A stretch of DNA of 64,000 bases from Ashinkailepas kermadecensis (lineage: Eukaryota > Arthropoda > Thecostraca > Neolepadidae), in NCBI GenBank assembly GCA_034440615.1, contig JAOTOM010002715.1:22501-86500 (forward strand). Reading direction: 5' to 3'. Of this stretch, positions 56,224-61,500 are shown piece after piece (within the stretch, counting starts at the first letter, position 1; each line of letters opens with the position of its first letter). The position numbers and the translations under genes were made by a program. Under the pieces are notes generated by a model. The model saw nothing but the letters and a program-made list of their open reading frames with translations, was not told where the DNA came from and ran no database searches.

Positions 56224-56840
56224 CATAACAGATAATATCCGCATTATTTCGGCCAAGTACATTGCTATAATAGCCGTGGGTATCAAGGTTGATATAGGTA
56301 GCTACCAAGGCGAGAAAATACATTGCAGTTTCGATTTGTACCATGCATGCTGTTCATTTTTGGAACTGAATTGCATTTTCAGTTCCAAAACTGAACATTG
56401 TGAAAGTGATCAGCTGGAACCTCAACACCCTTTTTTGGCCTTTAAAGCTAGTGTGATAATTGTGTTTGATAAAGACACCAATGGATATTATAACAGTCAC
56501 AACGCTTTTAATGAGTCCCTTTAAACCACCACTACATGAGCATCGGCTAAATTTCCAACAGCCGGCCGCCGGCAGCACGTCACATACCATTCTCCTTGCG
56601 TTTGCGGTCCCTGTCGCGGTCGGACTCGCGGTCCCTGTCGCGGTCGCGGTCCCTGTCGCGGTCCCTGTCACGGTCGCGGTCCCTGCTGGCGGTGCTGCCA
56701 GCGGCGCAGATGGCGGGCGGGTCGGGCACGCCAGACAGGTAGCTCGGCTTCAGCAGGCTGGAGCCGGCCGGCTTGCGGCCCGAGCCCAGGATCGGGTTGA
56801 TCTTGGACAGGCGAACGTTGTTGGCGCCCGACCCGGCCAT
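30607..56840 (-). CDS. SF1: Splicing factor 1 (branch-point-binding protein), whole gene span
   Basis: Thirteen coding exons total 2118 nt, giving 705 residues, with GT/AG and matching phases throughout. SF1 binds the intron branch point in the nucleus and cooperates with U2AF in early spliceosome assembly. Domains in order: an RD-repeat N-terminus (about 50-83), the U2AF-ligand motif KKRRSRW (94-100), the PGMPT(I) segment, [27 protein letters not shown] (156-164, the conserved SPSP phosphorylation motif), KH domain with the GPRG loop (235-238), QUA2 (309-335), CCHC zinc knuckles at C339/C342/H347/C352 and C364/C367/H372/C377, [13 protein letters not shown], then a P/Q-rich tail. Two knuckles fit invertebrate SF1; human SF1 has one. 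No inactivating change is visible. Confidence 0.95.
30875..31066 (+). mobile_element. tRNA-derived SINE (family B) with 12-bp target duplication, SF1 intron 12
   Basis: The head GGGGATGGCCGAGTGGTTAA then GGTGTTGAGC is Leu/Ser-tRNA-like. The body is GC-rich and the tail is (AAAC)n at 31043-31063. It is flanked by perfect repeats GCCAGTCAGCAC at 30863-30874 and 31067-31078, which prove retroposition. The left repeat lies 14 bp from the start of SF1 exon 13. Confidence 0.8.
31368..31422 (-). mobile_element. 55-bp mini-retroposon with 14-bp target duplication
   Basis: TGATTGATTATTTGGGCTTA then AGGGCGCGCCGACTACACGG then TCATTTGGCGCCCAT. The flanks are perfect repeats ATGGAAGTGTATGT at 31354-31367 and 31423-31436. 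On the minus strand the unit starts ATGGGCGCC and ends in an ATCA-type tail. Confidence 0.85.
31686..31800. mobile_element. Fragment of the hAT-type MITE family
   Basis: AGTGATACATTATTTGTG then TAATAGGGTGGAATATACC and CTGAACACAG match one end of the MITE at 32260. The far end is not recognisable. Confidence 0.5.
32085..32259. repeat. GAGGGGCAGTG(G/A)TG minisatellite, left part
   Basis: An array of ~14-bp units GGAGGGGCAGTGAT. It continues at 32749-32872 after a MITE insertion that split it. Confidence 0.9.
32260..32748. mobile_element. 489-bp hAT-type MITE with perfect 8-bp target duplication
   Basis: The ends are CAGTGAATAATTATTCG and (complement) CAGTGTTAAAATAACG. The flanks are GTGTGAGA at 32252-32259 and 32749-32756. 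CAGTG ends with 8-bp duplications are typical of the hAT superfamily. It has no coding capacity. Related copies lie at 34353, 55486 and 57149. Confidence 0.8.
32749..32872. repeat. GAGGGGCAGTGGTG minisatellite, right part
   Basis: Continuation of the array at 32085-32259. It reaches within about 15 bp of the donor of SF1 exon 12. Confidence 0.88.
32883..33068 (-). CDS. SF1: SF1 exon 12 (polyglutamine/polyproline tail)
   Basis: The acceptor ACCCCCCAG precedes TCCCGGCCGCCG. Encodes [26 protein letters not shown], about eight Q, then [13 protein letters not shown] and SMNAPPPGP. Donor GTGGGT, phase 0. The APWQPQQQ pattern resembles the PPWQQQQ stretches of other SF1 tails. Confidence 0.87.
33308..33469 (-). 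mobile_element. tRNA-Val-like SINE with 14-bp target duplication
   Basis: On the minus strand the head reads GGGGACGAGTGGTC and TAAGATGCTCGTCTCACAAT, then GTGGGTTCGAGTCTCAC (B-box). The anticodon-loop position reads CTCACAA (CAC, valine). The flanks are GACTGATGATCTGA at 33294-33307 and 33470-33483. Confidence 0.85.
33649..33704 (-). mobile_element. 56-bp mini-retroposon with 12-bp target duplication
   Basis: GGTTGGTTATTGGAGTTTAG to GGCGCCCATC, flanked by perfect GCAGGGACAGCT at 33637-33648 and 33705-33716. Confidence 0.83.
33838..34004. repeat. 16-bp minisatellite, about 11 copies, beside SF1 exon 11
   Basis: The unit is GACGTGTGACCCGCCC or GACGTGTGACCCGCCT. It ends 23 bp from the exon 11 donor. 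Confidence 0.95.
34028..34316 (-). CDS. SF1: SF1 exon 11 (proline-rich tail)
   Basis: The acceptor GTCGTTACAG precedes CGGCAGCAACACG. Encodes [34 protein letters not shown], then proline/glycine-rich sequence ending [10 protein letters not shown]. Donor GTGAGC, phase 0. An alternative frame here lacks phase-matched neighbours. Confidence 0.82.
34353..34846. mobile_element. 494-bp hAT-type MITE upstream of SF1 exon 11
   Basis: The ends are CAGTGTTAAAATAATGG and (complement) CAGTGATAAATTATTCG, similar to the copy at 32260. CTGTAACG follows the right end directly (34847-34854) and occurs 7 bp before the left end (34338-34345), so the duplication is imperfect. About 20 bp including the exon 11 acceptor region (GCTGTAACGACACGCCGCG) occurs on both sides. 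Confidence 0.75.
35440..36125. repeat. 45-bp minisatellite, about 15 copies, beside SF1 exon 10
   Basis: The unit is CCACCCCACCCCTACAGCCA then GCTGGAGACACCACACGACA then GACCG. It ends about 45 bp from the exon 10 donor. Confidence 0.96.
36170..36245 (-). CDS. SF1: SF1 exon 10
   Basis: The acceptor GGTCCGCAG precedes GTTACGGCCGCTTC. Encodes [18 protein letters not shown] then PLMGPLT. Donor GTGAGT, phase 2. It is in the low-complexity tail, so support is from phase and composition. Confidence 0.8.
36830..37850. repeat. 35-bp minisatellite, about 25 copies in two blocks (SF1 intron 9)
   Basis: The unit is CAGATCACACACGTCGCTCC then CTCCACCACCACCAG. Blocks at 36830-36975 and 37125-37845 are separated by a segment that repeats flanking sequence (CATGTACTTCCCACACAAG, GTATGTAAAATAAATGC at 36776 and 37002). 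The array ends about 60 bp from the exon 9 donor. Confidence 0.95.
37912..38017 (-). CDS. SF1: SF1 exon 9 ([10 protein letters not shown])
   Basis: The acceptor GGTTGTGCAG precedes TACATGTCGCTG. Encodes [19 protein letters not shown] then [17 protein letters not shown]. Donor GTACGT, phase 1. The 5' third of this exon with its acceptor is repeated three more times upstream (38075-38370). Confidence 0.92.
37978..38370. repeat. 96-bp tandem repeat, 4 copies, containing part of SF1 exon 9
   Basis: The unit runs from GCGGACCCTCGCCCAGCTCC (exon 9 coding strand complement) through the acceptor (GTACTGCACAACCGACAGG) to CTCGCCAGCCCAACACAC. Copies start near 37978, 38075, 38171 and 38267. The leftmost carries the real exon. 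The period is 96, 96, then 95. Confidence 0.93.
38696..39752. repeat. 35-bp minisatellite, about 30 copies, beside SF1 exon 8
   Basis: The unit is CTGACCTCGTCCATCCCCTC then ATCTGGTGACCATAA. On the transcribed (minus) strand each copy contains ATGGACGAGGTCAGT and resembles the sequence spanning the exon 8 donor. Confidence 0.96.
39824..39988 (-). CDS. SF1: SF1 exon 8 (zinc knuckle 2, glycine-rich linker)
   Basis: The acceptor TCCCCGCAG precedes TGTCCGGACAAGC. Encodes [17 protein letters not shown] then [13 protein letters not shown], poly-Gly segments and RTKIDEE. The donor GAG|GTCGGT is weak. The next in-frame candidate donor (ATG|GTCAGT at 39781) would add 14 codons without shifting frame. 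Confidence 0.92.
40167..40220 (+). mobile_element. 54-bp mini-retroposon, plus orientation, with 13-bp target duplication
   Basis: ATGGGCGCTACATGACCGAT then GTAGTCGATGCGCCCTAAAG then CCCTAATAACTAAC. The flanks TCATATGTTCTAA (40154) and TCATACGTTCTAA (40221) differ by one base. The tail is (CTAA)n-like. Confidence 0.8.
40390..40830. repeat. Dispersed TTGGAAGTT/AACTTCCAA motifs
   Basis: Many imperfect copies of TTGGAAGTTCACTTCCAA-like palindromic sequence occur here, interrupted by the SINE at 40448. The origin is unknown. Confidence 0.5.
40448..40636 (+). mobile_element. tRNA-Lys-like SINE with 16-bp target duplication
   Basis: The head contains CAGTGGGTAGGGCATCGG, the anticodon arm CGGACTCTTGACCGC (CTT, lysine) and the B-box GTGGGTTCGAATCTCAC. 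The tail reads GGTTGAATGCGTCGTAAAA. The flanks CTTCCAATGTTGGGGA at 40432-40447 and 40637-40652 are identical. Confidence 0.85.
41019..41073 (-). mobile_element. ~55-bp mini-retroposon copy
   Basis: ATTGATTTACTATTTGGGC then TTAAGGGCGCGCCGACTGCA then GGGTCATTTGGCGCCCAT. Target duplication is not clear. Confidence 0.7.
41417..41500. repeat. 33-bp tandem duplication
   Basis: Two to three copies of GCCTGCCTCAGCCGCAAGCC then AAGCCGCAGAGAC. Confidence 0.8.
41849..41977 (-). CDS. SF1: SF1 exon 7 (QUA2 and start of zinc knuckle 1)
   Basis: The acceptor GTTGGCCAG precedes GTGCCCGAGGACC. Encodes [18 protein letters not shown] then [17 protein letters not shown] and ANNHKSWQ. Donor GTGAGA, phase 0. The first knuckle (C-x2-C-x4-H-x4-C) is completed by the first cysteine of exon 8. 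Confidence 0.95.
42005..42335. repeat. C-rich low-complexity tract upstream of SF1 exon 7
   Basis: Long runs of C broken by ACCC and GCCC. On the transcribed strand this is a G-rich tract ending about 30 bp from the exon 7 acceptor. Confidence 0.9.
42340..42515. repeat. 30-bp minisatellite, 6 copies
   Basis: The unit is CGGCGGGTCATCAGGTCGGC then CACACCACAC. A lone copy of the core lies at 42008-42032, next to SF1 exon 7, so the C-rich tract separates related copies. Confidence 0.92.
42996..43192 (-). CDS. SF1: SF1 exon 6 (KH domain, second part)
   Basis: The acceptor GCGGCCAG precedes CGCTGGAGAAGG. Encodes [17 protein letters not shown] then [18 protein letters not shown] then [17 protein letters not shown] and RQGVE. 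Donor GTCAGT, phase 0. The [16 protein letters not shown] block is diagnostic of SF1/BBP. Confidence 0.95.
43320..43475 (+). mobile_element. tRNA-Lys-like SINE
   Basis: GGAGCTCAGTTGGTAGAGCG then TCGGACTCTTGATCGCAAG then GTGGGTTCGAATCTCAC form D, anticodon (CTT) and T arms, but no acceptor stem pairs. The tail matches the copy at 40448. The SINE plus the next repeat (43486-43672) is bracketed by near-identical GGGC(G/A)AACTGTCTGATCAGAT at about 43298 and 43695. Confidence 0.82.
43486..43672. repeat. ~185-bp dispersed repeat, copy 1
   Basis: Begins AGACCCTTGACTTTTCTCAG and ends GGTATCTCCCTGGAG. It is about 95% identical by eye to 51105-51290. Confidence 0.85.
43715..44860. other. SF1 intron 5 segment without recognised features
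   Basis: Apart from the 21-bp tandem near 44160, nothing was recognised. Other unassigned SF1 intron stretches longer than 300 bases are 34855-35435, 36250-36825, 38375-38690, 41080-41415, 42520-42990, 45310-45850, 46160-46570, 48430-49240, 49740-50370, 50565-51100, 51295-53025, 53070-53385, 54445-54955, 55100-55480 and 56225-56585. Confidence 0.5.
44160..44220. repeat. 21-bp tandem, 3 copies
   Basis: CCTACCACTCCCACATTTCAA repeated three times (unit described as CCTACCACTCC plus CACATTTCAA). Confidence 0.93.
44862..44914 (-). mobile_element. ~54-bp mini-retroposon copy
   Basis: TGATCGATCATTTGGGCTTA then AGGGCGCGCCGACTACGAGA then TCATTTAGCGCCCAT. Target duplication is not clear. It lies 80 bp from SF1 exon 5. 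Confidence 0.72.
44995..45101 (-). CDS. SF1: SF1 exon 5 (KH domain, first part)
   Basis: The acceptor GGTCCGCAG precedes GCCGCCGACGACTCGG. Encodes [17 protein letters not shown] then [18 protein letters not shown], including the GxxG-type GPRG loop that contacts branch-point RNA. The donor is taken as CAAGT|GTGAGT, phase 1, because it gives TLKSLEKES across the junction. Confidence 0.93.
45235..45294 (-). mobile_element. 60-bp mini-retroposon with 13-bp target duplication
   Basis: TTGATTGATTGAGTATTTGG then GTTTAAGGGCGCGCCGACTA then CGACGTCATTTAGCGTCCAT, with perfect flanks ACAAAAAGCAGTC at 45222-45234 and 45295-45307. Confidence 0.85.
45855..45908 (+). mobile_element. ~54-bp mini-retroposon copy, plus orientation
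   Basis: GTGGGCGCTGTATAACCAAT then GCAATTGAAGTGCCCTAAAA then CCCTGATAACTAACTAAC; the tail is (CTAA)n. No clear target duplication. Confidence 0.68.
46003..46155 (-). CDS. SF1: SF1 exon 4 (SPSP and helix-hairpin)
   Basis: The acceptor GCGCCAG precedes GTCACCGTCGCCGG. Encodes [17 protein letters not shown] then [16 protein letters not shown] then [13 protein letters not shown]. The SPSP serines are phosphorylated in the vertebrate protein. The donor is GTCAGT (TACAA|GTCAGT), phase 2. Confidence 0.93.
46575..47950. repeat. ~26-bp minisatellite, about 50 copies (SF1 intron 3)
   Basis: The unit is GGTGAACTGTCCTCACCAGT then GGCGGG. Variants (ACTGATGGCGGG, CATCGGTGGGGTGG) recur at regular intervals, showing block duplication. 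Confidence 0.96.
48118..48428. repeat. ~79-bp minisatellite, 4 copies
   Basis: The unit runs from GGGAGCATCTGGAGTTGGGA through GCTACCACGGCAGGTGGG to CCCCGGACGGCACGGC. The third copy has a small deletion. Confidence 0.9.
49245..49435. repeat. GATCAGATCTGTAGAT repeats
   Basis: Overlapping short repeats of TAGATGATCAGATCTG plus two longer copies (CAGGTTAGATCTGCACGC, GTATATCTGTA). Confidence 0.75.
49560..49712. repeat. 30-bp minisatellite with ATTGG motif, 5 copies
   Basis: The unit is GCTGATTGGTCGATAACAGC then AGTGGCCGCC. Each copy contains ATTGG, the complement of CCAAT. Confidence 0.9.
50389..50550 (-). mobile_element. tRNA-Val-like SINE with 12-bp target duplication
   Basis: Same structure as 33308-33469 (B-box GTGGGTTCGAGTCTCAC on the minus strand). 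The flanks TAGGCAATTGGG at 50377-50388 and 50551-50562 are identical. Confidence 0.85.
51105..51290. repeat. ~185-bp dispersed repeat, copy 2
   Basis: Near-identical to 43486-43672 but without an adjoining SINE. Confidence 0.85.
53027..53062 (-). mobile_element. Partial mini-retroposon tail
   Basis: GTTAGTTCGTTATTTGGGCT then TTATGCTACCTCGAC matches the tail half of the short family; the rest is lost. Confidence 0.45.
53391..53466 (-). CDS. SF1: SF1 exon 3
   Basis: The acceptor CCTCCACAG precedes TACAGCTGCAGATCG. Encodes [18 protein letters not shown] then PANPEQR and ends AGAG before GTAACG, phase 2. Confidence 0.93.
53640..54440. repeat. 48-bp minisatellite, about 16 copies (SF1 intron 2)
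   Basis: The unit is GCCACCAACACGGTCATGGC then ACTATGAGCTATCCAGGGCA then GCGTGGAC. A block with TATCGCGTGGCAGGGCGG recurs at 53775 and 54162, showing segmental duplication of the array. Confidence 0.96.
54959..55096 (-). CDS. SF1: SF1 exon 2 (U2AF-ligand motif)
   Basis: The acceptor ATCTCCTCAG precedes AATCCAGCTCGG. Encodes [18 protein letters not shown] then [22 protein letters not shown]. The KKRRSRW motif is the tryptophan-containing U2AF65-binding ligand of SF1. Donor GTGAGT, phase 1. Confidence 0.93.
   Translation of the reverse strand, partial: NPARRHLEARSAARAGAATRTIRPSYPACPPSCQPTSARIRRRLT
55115..55205. repeat. CAGTGT repeats, SF1 intron 1
   Basis: (AGTGTC)n and GTGTGTGTGCAGCAGCTCTG duplicated, starting about 18 bp from SF1 exon 2. 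Confidence 0.85.
55486..55969. mobile_element. 484-bp hAT-type MITE
   Basis: The ends are CAGTGTTAAATTATGCG and (complement) CAGAGTTAAAATAATGG. The flanks CAACAGCA and GGACAGCA match at six of eight bases. Confidence 0.72.
56142..56222. repeat. (TA)n microsatellite
   Basis: About 40 TA dinucleotides with one interruption. Confidence 0.98.
56588..56840 (-). CDS. SF1: SF1 exon 1 (N-terminus with RD repeats)
   Basis: The start ATG at 56840 has a good context (GCCATGG) and opens [20 protein letters not shown]. Residues 50-83 are mostly Arg-Asp dipeptides (RDRDRD... [13 protein letters not shown]). It ends in phase 1 at GAGAATG before donor GTATGT. The frame is open upstream to 57074, so the start is a choice based on similarity to arthropod SF1 N-termini; a further 5' exon is possible. 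Confidence 0.8.
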
Positions 56841-57112
56841 GGCGACTCCTGGCGACTCCTGGCGACAGACGGCGACCGTCACACACCACACCGGCCATGG
56901 CGACTCCTGGCGACAGACGGCGACCGTCACACCCCACACCGGCCATGGCGACTCCTGGCGACAGACGGCGACCGTCACACCCCACACCGGCCATGGCGAC
57001 TCCTGGCGACAGACGGCGACCGTCACACCCCACACCGGCCATGGCGACTCCTGGCGACAGACGGCGACCGTCACACATCACACACCGGCCATGGCGACCG
57101 TCACACACCACA
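56841..57112. repeat. 48-bp minisatellite immediately upstream of the SF1 start codon
   Basis: The unit is GCCATGGCGACTCCTGGCGA then CAGACGGCGACCGTCACACC then CCACACCG, about 5-6 copies. Each copy carries GCCATGGC, the same context as the SF1 start codon at the edge of the array. Confidence 0.93.
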
Positions 57113-57148
57113 CCGTCCAAACGTCCCGTATACATTGACGACACTCGG

Positions 57149-57627
57149 CAGTTATAAATTATTCGTGAGACAGGGTGGAATATACCACTTTCTGAACACT
57201 CAATTGACATCCTTCTCCAAGAATTATTTACATCCTGCTTCATGATATGTGCTTATGAAGTCTTCGTATCTCCTTTCTAACAGTATCTCGTTCATAAGTA
57301 TCATGCTGATGTTCTTGATAAGGAATGGTGATACAAGAACATTTCACAATGCAATTTCAGGTAAAGGGATTAACTATAATGTGATATATATACAATCCCA
57401 GTTTATAGCACAGGTATTTTTATCGCCATCCAGAACATAGCTCTTCATAAACTATGAAACTCAAAACAAATGATAAAGGTACAGTCATAAGTATGCCATA
57501 AGCTAAAATTTGAGTCTTAGACATCAAAGCCATTTTAAATGACACTAATCCTATGGCAAATTTTGACATCCTACTGTGCTCATTTCGGCATCTCACGCCT
57601 AATGAATAAAACATTATTTTAACCCTG
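57149..57627. mobile_element. 479-bp hAT-type MITE
   Basis: The ends are CAGTTATAAATTATTCG and (complement) CAGGGTTAAAATAATG. The internal sequence is collinear with 55486-55969. No target duplication is apparent. Confidence 0.68.
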
Positions 57628-57698
57628 GCACACAGTCACACCCCACACCAGCCAAACGCACCATATCCCATGGGCCCTTGATCAGGCATGTTGTGACC

Positions 57699-57745
57699 TG
57701 ATCAGTTAGTTAGTTATTTTGGCTTTAGGGTGCTTCAACCTGATC
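57699..57745 (-). mobile_element. Mini-retroposon tail abutting a satellite
   Basis: GTTAGTTAGTTATTTTGGCT then TTAGGGTGCTTCAAC, flanked by ACCTGATCAG on both sides; the 5' half is missing. Confidence 0.6.
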
Positions 57746-57935
57746 AGGGACATATGGTGACCTGATCAGGGGCATATGGTGACCTGATCAGGGGCATATG
57801 GTGACCTGATCATGGGCATAGTGACCTGACCAGGGTCATATTGTGACCTGATCAGAGGCATGTGGTGACCTGATCAGGGGCATATCGTGGCCTGATCAGG
57901 GGCATGTGGTGACCTGACCAGGGTCATTTATTAAT
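57740..57935. repeat. 22-bp CTGATCAG minisatellite, about 9 copies
   Basis: The unit is GTGACCTGATCAGGGGCATA then TG. The core CTGATCAG is palindromic. Confidence 0.93.
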
Positions 57936-58310
57936 CAGATCATGGGCAAGTATCCAACCCAGCTCCCACATGCCATTTTACTAGGTAGCAGCTTTATTCA
58001 TCCTATATTGTTTAGCATATTCCTAAAGAGCAGATATTCTCATTCCATTCCATTTTATTGTCAGCCTTCTTCAGCCAGGTTGATGTGCATAATTATATGC
58101 AGAGCGGGAATTTACCCACCCATCACACACTGTGTGACCACAACACTGATGCTCACACACTGTCTTGGGTGTCATGTTTCCCCTCTAATCTCCAGTCTAA
58201 GGGTTGCACGAAAACGAAAGGTGTCATCGGAAAGCGATCGACGAGTAGGGCCCGAAACCACTCCCGAAATGTTATTCCCTCAAAAAGTGGCATCACTAGG
58301 GGGAATATGA

Positions 58311-58465
58311 GGTGGTTGTTGTCAGTTTTTTTATGACACGTCGAGACTTGATTCATGTAGCGTCGCCAATCTCTCACGCTGATTGGTCGTGGGCGAAGAG
58401 TAGCGACAGGTGAGACTTGAACCAACAACCTTTCGATTGTGAGACGAGCATAGCCCGAGACCAAG
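58311..58465 (-). mobile_element. tRNA-Val-like SINE, head damaged
   Basis: Collinear with 33308-33469 (TTATGACACGTCGAGACTTG at the tail, AGACTTGAACCAACAACC at the B-box region). The tRNA head end is shortened. Confidence 0.75.
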
Positions 58466-58508
58466 GTTTGAGCCAACATGTTAATAAAATTATGCTCCCA
58501 TTGCTGTC

Positions 58509-58510
<2 letters not shown>

Positions 58511-58571
<61 letters not shown>

Positions 58572-58588
58572 TTATATATATATATACA
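58511..58588. repeat. (TA)n microsatellite
   Basis: About 35 TA dinucleotides grading into TATT and TACATACA. Confidence 0.98.
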
Positions 58589-61500
58589 TACATACATATA
58601 TGGTTTTTTTTTCTAAAAGATGTTTACGGATTGTGATTTTTTTTCTCAGAATACTATGTTTATGAACCTGATTCGGAAGATGCGACCACTCGTTTTCGGT
58701 GCTGATGCTTACTTTTCAATTTTAACAATATCACATCGGTACAGTGTGATGGCATCATGGCACAGCTACTCCGACTGGCTAACGCTACAAATGGTTCACA
58801 CACCTTAATGAGATGGTCAAAGTAGTTTAACCTAACCTAACCTACCCTAACATAACCTGCCTACCTCTAGGTTTATCATAGCTATAATTTGCATAATGTG
58901 CCATCCATGCAGCACTGCTGTTTTTGGTGTGATAATTTATATATTCCTCACCTTGTGCTTATCAGATGTGATGAAAGGGACATTCAACACTACACACAGT
59001 TGATTCAACACTTCTTCACATCAAAAATGCTGATTTTCCACCTATATCACACAAATCACACACCACCATTACCCGACAAGAATGCCAGCTGAAACACAAG
59101 AACACTGGCGGAGCTGGCTATGGGCACCTCAACTTTTCTGAAAACTGAAAAAGTTCCATGAGTAATAATAATTAAATAGGAAGACATAACCTAACCTAAC
59201 ATAATAAAATAAAATATACTCTAATCTAAACTAATATCAATGAATATATTATAATATAAAAATACAATATAGCATCAGCACACATTCCCACAGCCCAGTG
59301 TTGTGTCGCTTCTGTGCGCATTGTTGCAGAGTAATGGCGGTACGTGATTTGCGTGATATAGGCGGAAATAAGCATTTTCTATGTGGAAGTGTTGAATCAA
59401 CTGCATGGAGTTTTGAATGTCCCTTTCAACACCTGAGAACAGAGTGGGAAACTTACTTTCCGGGTTGGGAGTCAGAGTGCATACCAACTTCTTCTGGAGT
59501 ACGTCTTCATTGACATTATTTTTTTATGCATGGAATATGTTTACCAGTAACAGACTGGAAAACCTATGTAATATGCATTCTCATTTTTTTCAAATAAAAT
59601 GTCAAAACATAGGAACAAAGAAGTGAACAATGGATGGCAAAGCCTGGCAGCAACTCATAATAATCAGCACTGTTTTGTCTCTCATAACTCACAGGAGCAA
59701 TGCTCCCTCCTTTCACTGTTGGTCTCAGTACAAGGCTAGCCATATGAATAACAAACAAAAACACTTTACACTTCACCCTCAGCTCAGAGCACATACCTAC
59801 CTACACAGCCAATTTCCTACATAATATTAACGATACTCTGTTGCCGCACATGCCAGTTTGATGTGATCAACGCAAAGGATCAGTCAAGCTCTTGTGTTTG
59901 CAGTATGGCACTGTTAACCATGTGTTCAAAGTTGCTAATGGTTATGACATATAAAAATTACCTTCCATCGATTGGTTGACGGACAGGTTTCGGAACAGAA
60001 AACGCTAACACAGCCAATTCTGATCGGTGGCCTCCAGGACTCCAGAGGACGTCTCTTAAAACTGTCAAACTTTCCCACCATATGGGTGGCAAGAACACAA
60101 GTTTTCAGAGACACTGCTCCAGTTGGAGAACAGTGTACTCAGTGTGCATGCGCACCATCTTGAAAGTTGCTGTTGGCACGTTGTTATTGGCAATTCCTGT
60201 GGTTGAGATTCATGGAGTATGTGAAGCTGTGGTCTGGCTGCTGACTGCTACAAAAAGTGGTTAGTTTGAGTGGTGACCATAAGTGGAATAACCAGCATTT
60301 TTTTTGGGTGTCATTCTGTGTTTGTTTTTATTGATATAATTGTTCCCACATTTGTGTCAGAGTACATGTGGTGGTGGACTTGTGCTTTAGCGAGCGTCGA
60401 CTGCATTGGTCATTTTGCACCCATGTCAGAGTACATGTGAAGCCCATCGTATCCAGTATGAACCCAGAGTGCAAAAATGTTTTCAGAGATAAAATATCTT
60501 AAGAAGTGCCTTAATTTCCACTCTGCCTGAGAAGCACCAGGACTTTGACCATCTCATTAAGGTATGTGAACCGTTTGTAGCGTTAGCCAGTTGGAGCATC
60601 AGTGCCATAGCTATGAAGTTGGTAATCTTTACCTTTCGGCCGACACATACTGCCAAGGTTAGTGATTTGTAGAGGTGTACAGTGGGGAACAGTGACGTCA
60701 CAGCAGTCAGGGAAGTGACGTCACAGGAGTCGGGTGTCGGTAAAGATTACCACCTAACCTAGACTAAGATAATGTAGCATAATATACAAACTGTATCATA
60801 GCATAACATAATCTAACCTAACCTAACCAGAAAATCAGAATCCTCCAAAGCAAATTTGTTCTGCCATGACATTATGAAATATATGCAACATTGTATAGGC
60901 AACTCTTAACAAATCACTAACCTTAGCAGGAGAGTGGGAAACTTACTTTCCGGGTTGGAAGTCGGAGTGCATACCGATTTCTTCTGGAGTAATTTTCATG
61001 GACATTATTTTGTTATGCATGGAATCTGTTTACCAGTAACTGACCGGAAAAACCTAAATCAGTACCGACATAATATGCATAAGTAATATCATTCTCATAT
61101 TTGGTCAAATCAACTGTCAAAACATAGGAACAACGAAGTGAACAATGGAAGGCACCGCCCGGCAGTGACTCGTAATAATCAGCACCATTTCGTTTCTGAT
61201 AACTCACAGGAGCAATGAGCCTTCCTTTCACTTTTGGTCTCAGTACCAGGATAGCCATATGAAAAAAAAAACAACTTCACACTTCACCCTCAGATCAGAG
61301 TGCATACCAACCTACGCAGCAGATTTCCCACATAATATGAACGCAACTCCGCTACCGCACATGCCACAGTTGGATGTGATCAAAGCAAAGGATCAGTCAA
61401 GGTCTTGTGTTTGCAGTATGACACTGTTAACATGTGTTCAAAGTTGCTAATGGTTATGATGTCATATAAAAGTTACCTTGCATTGATTGGTTGACAGACA

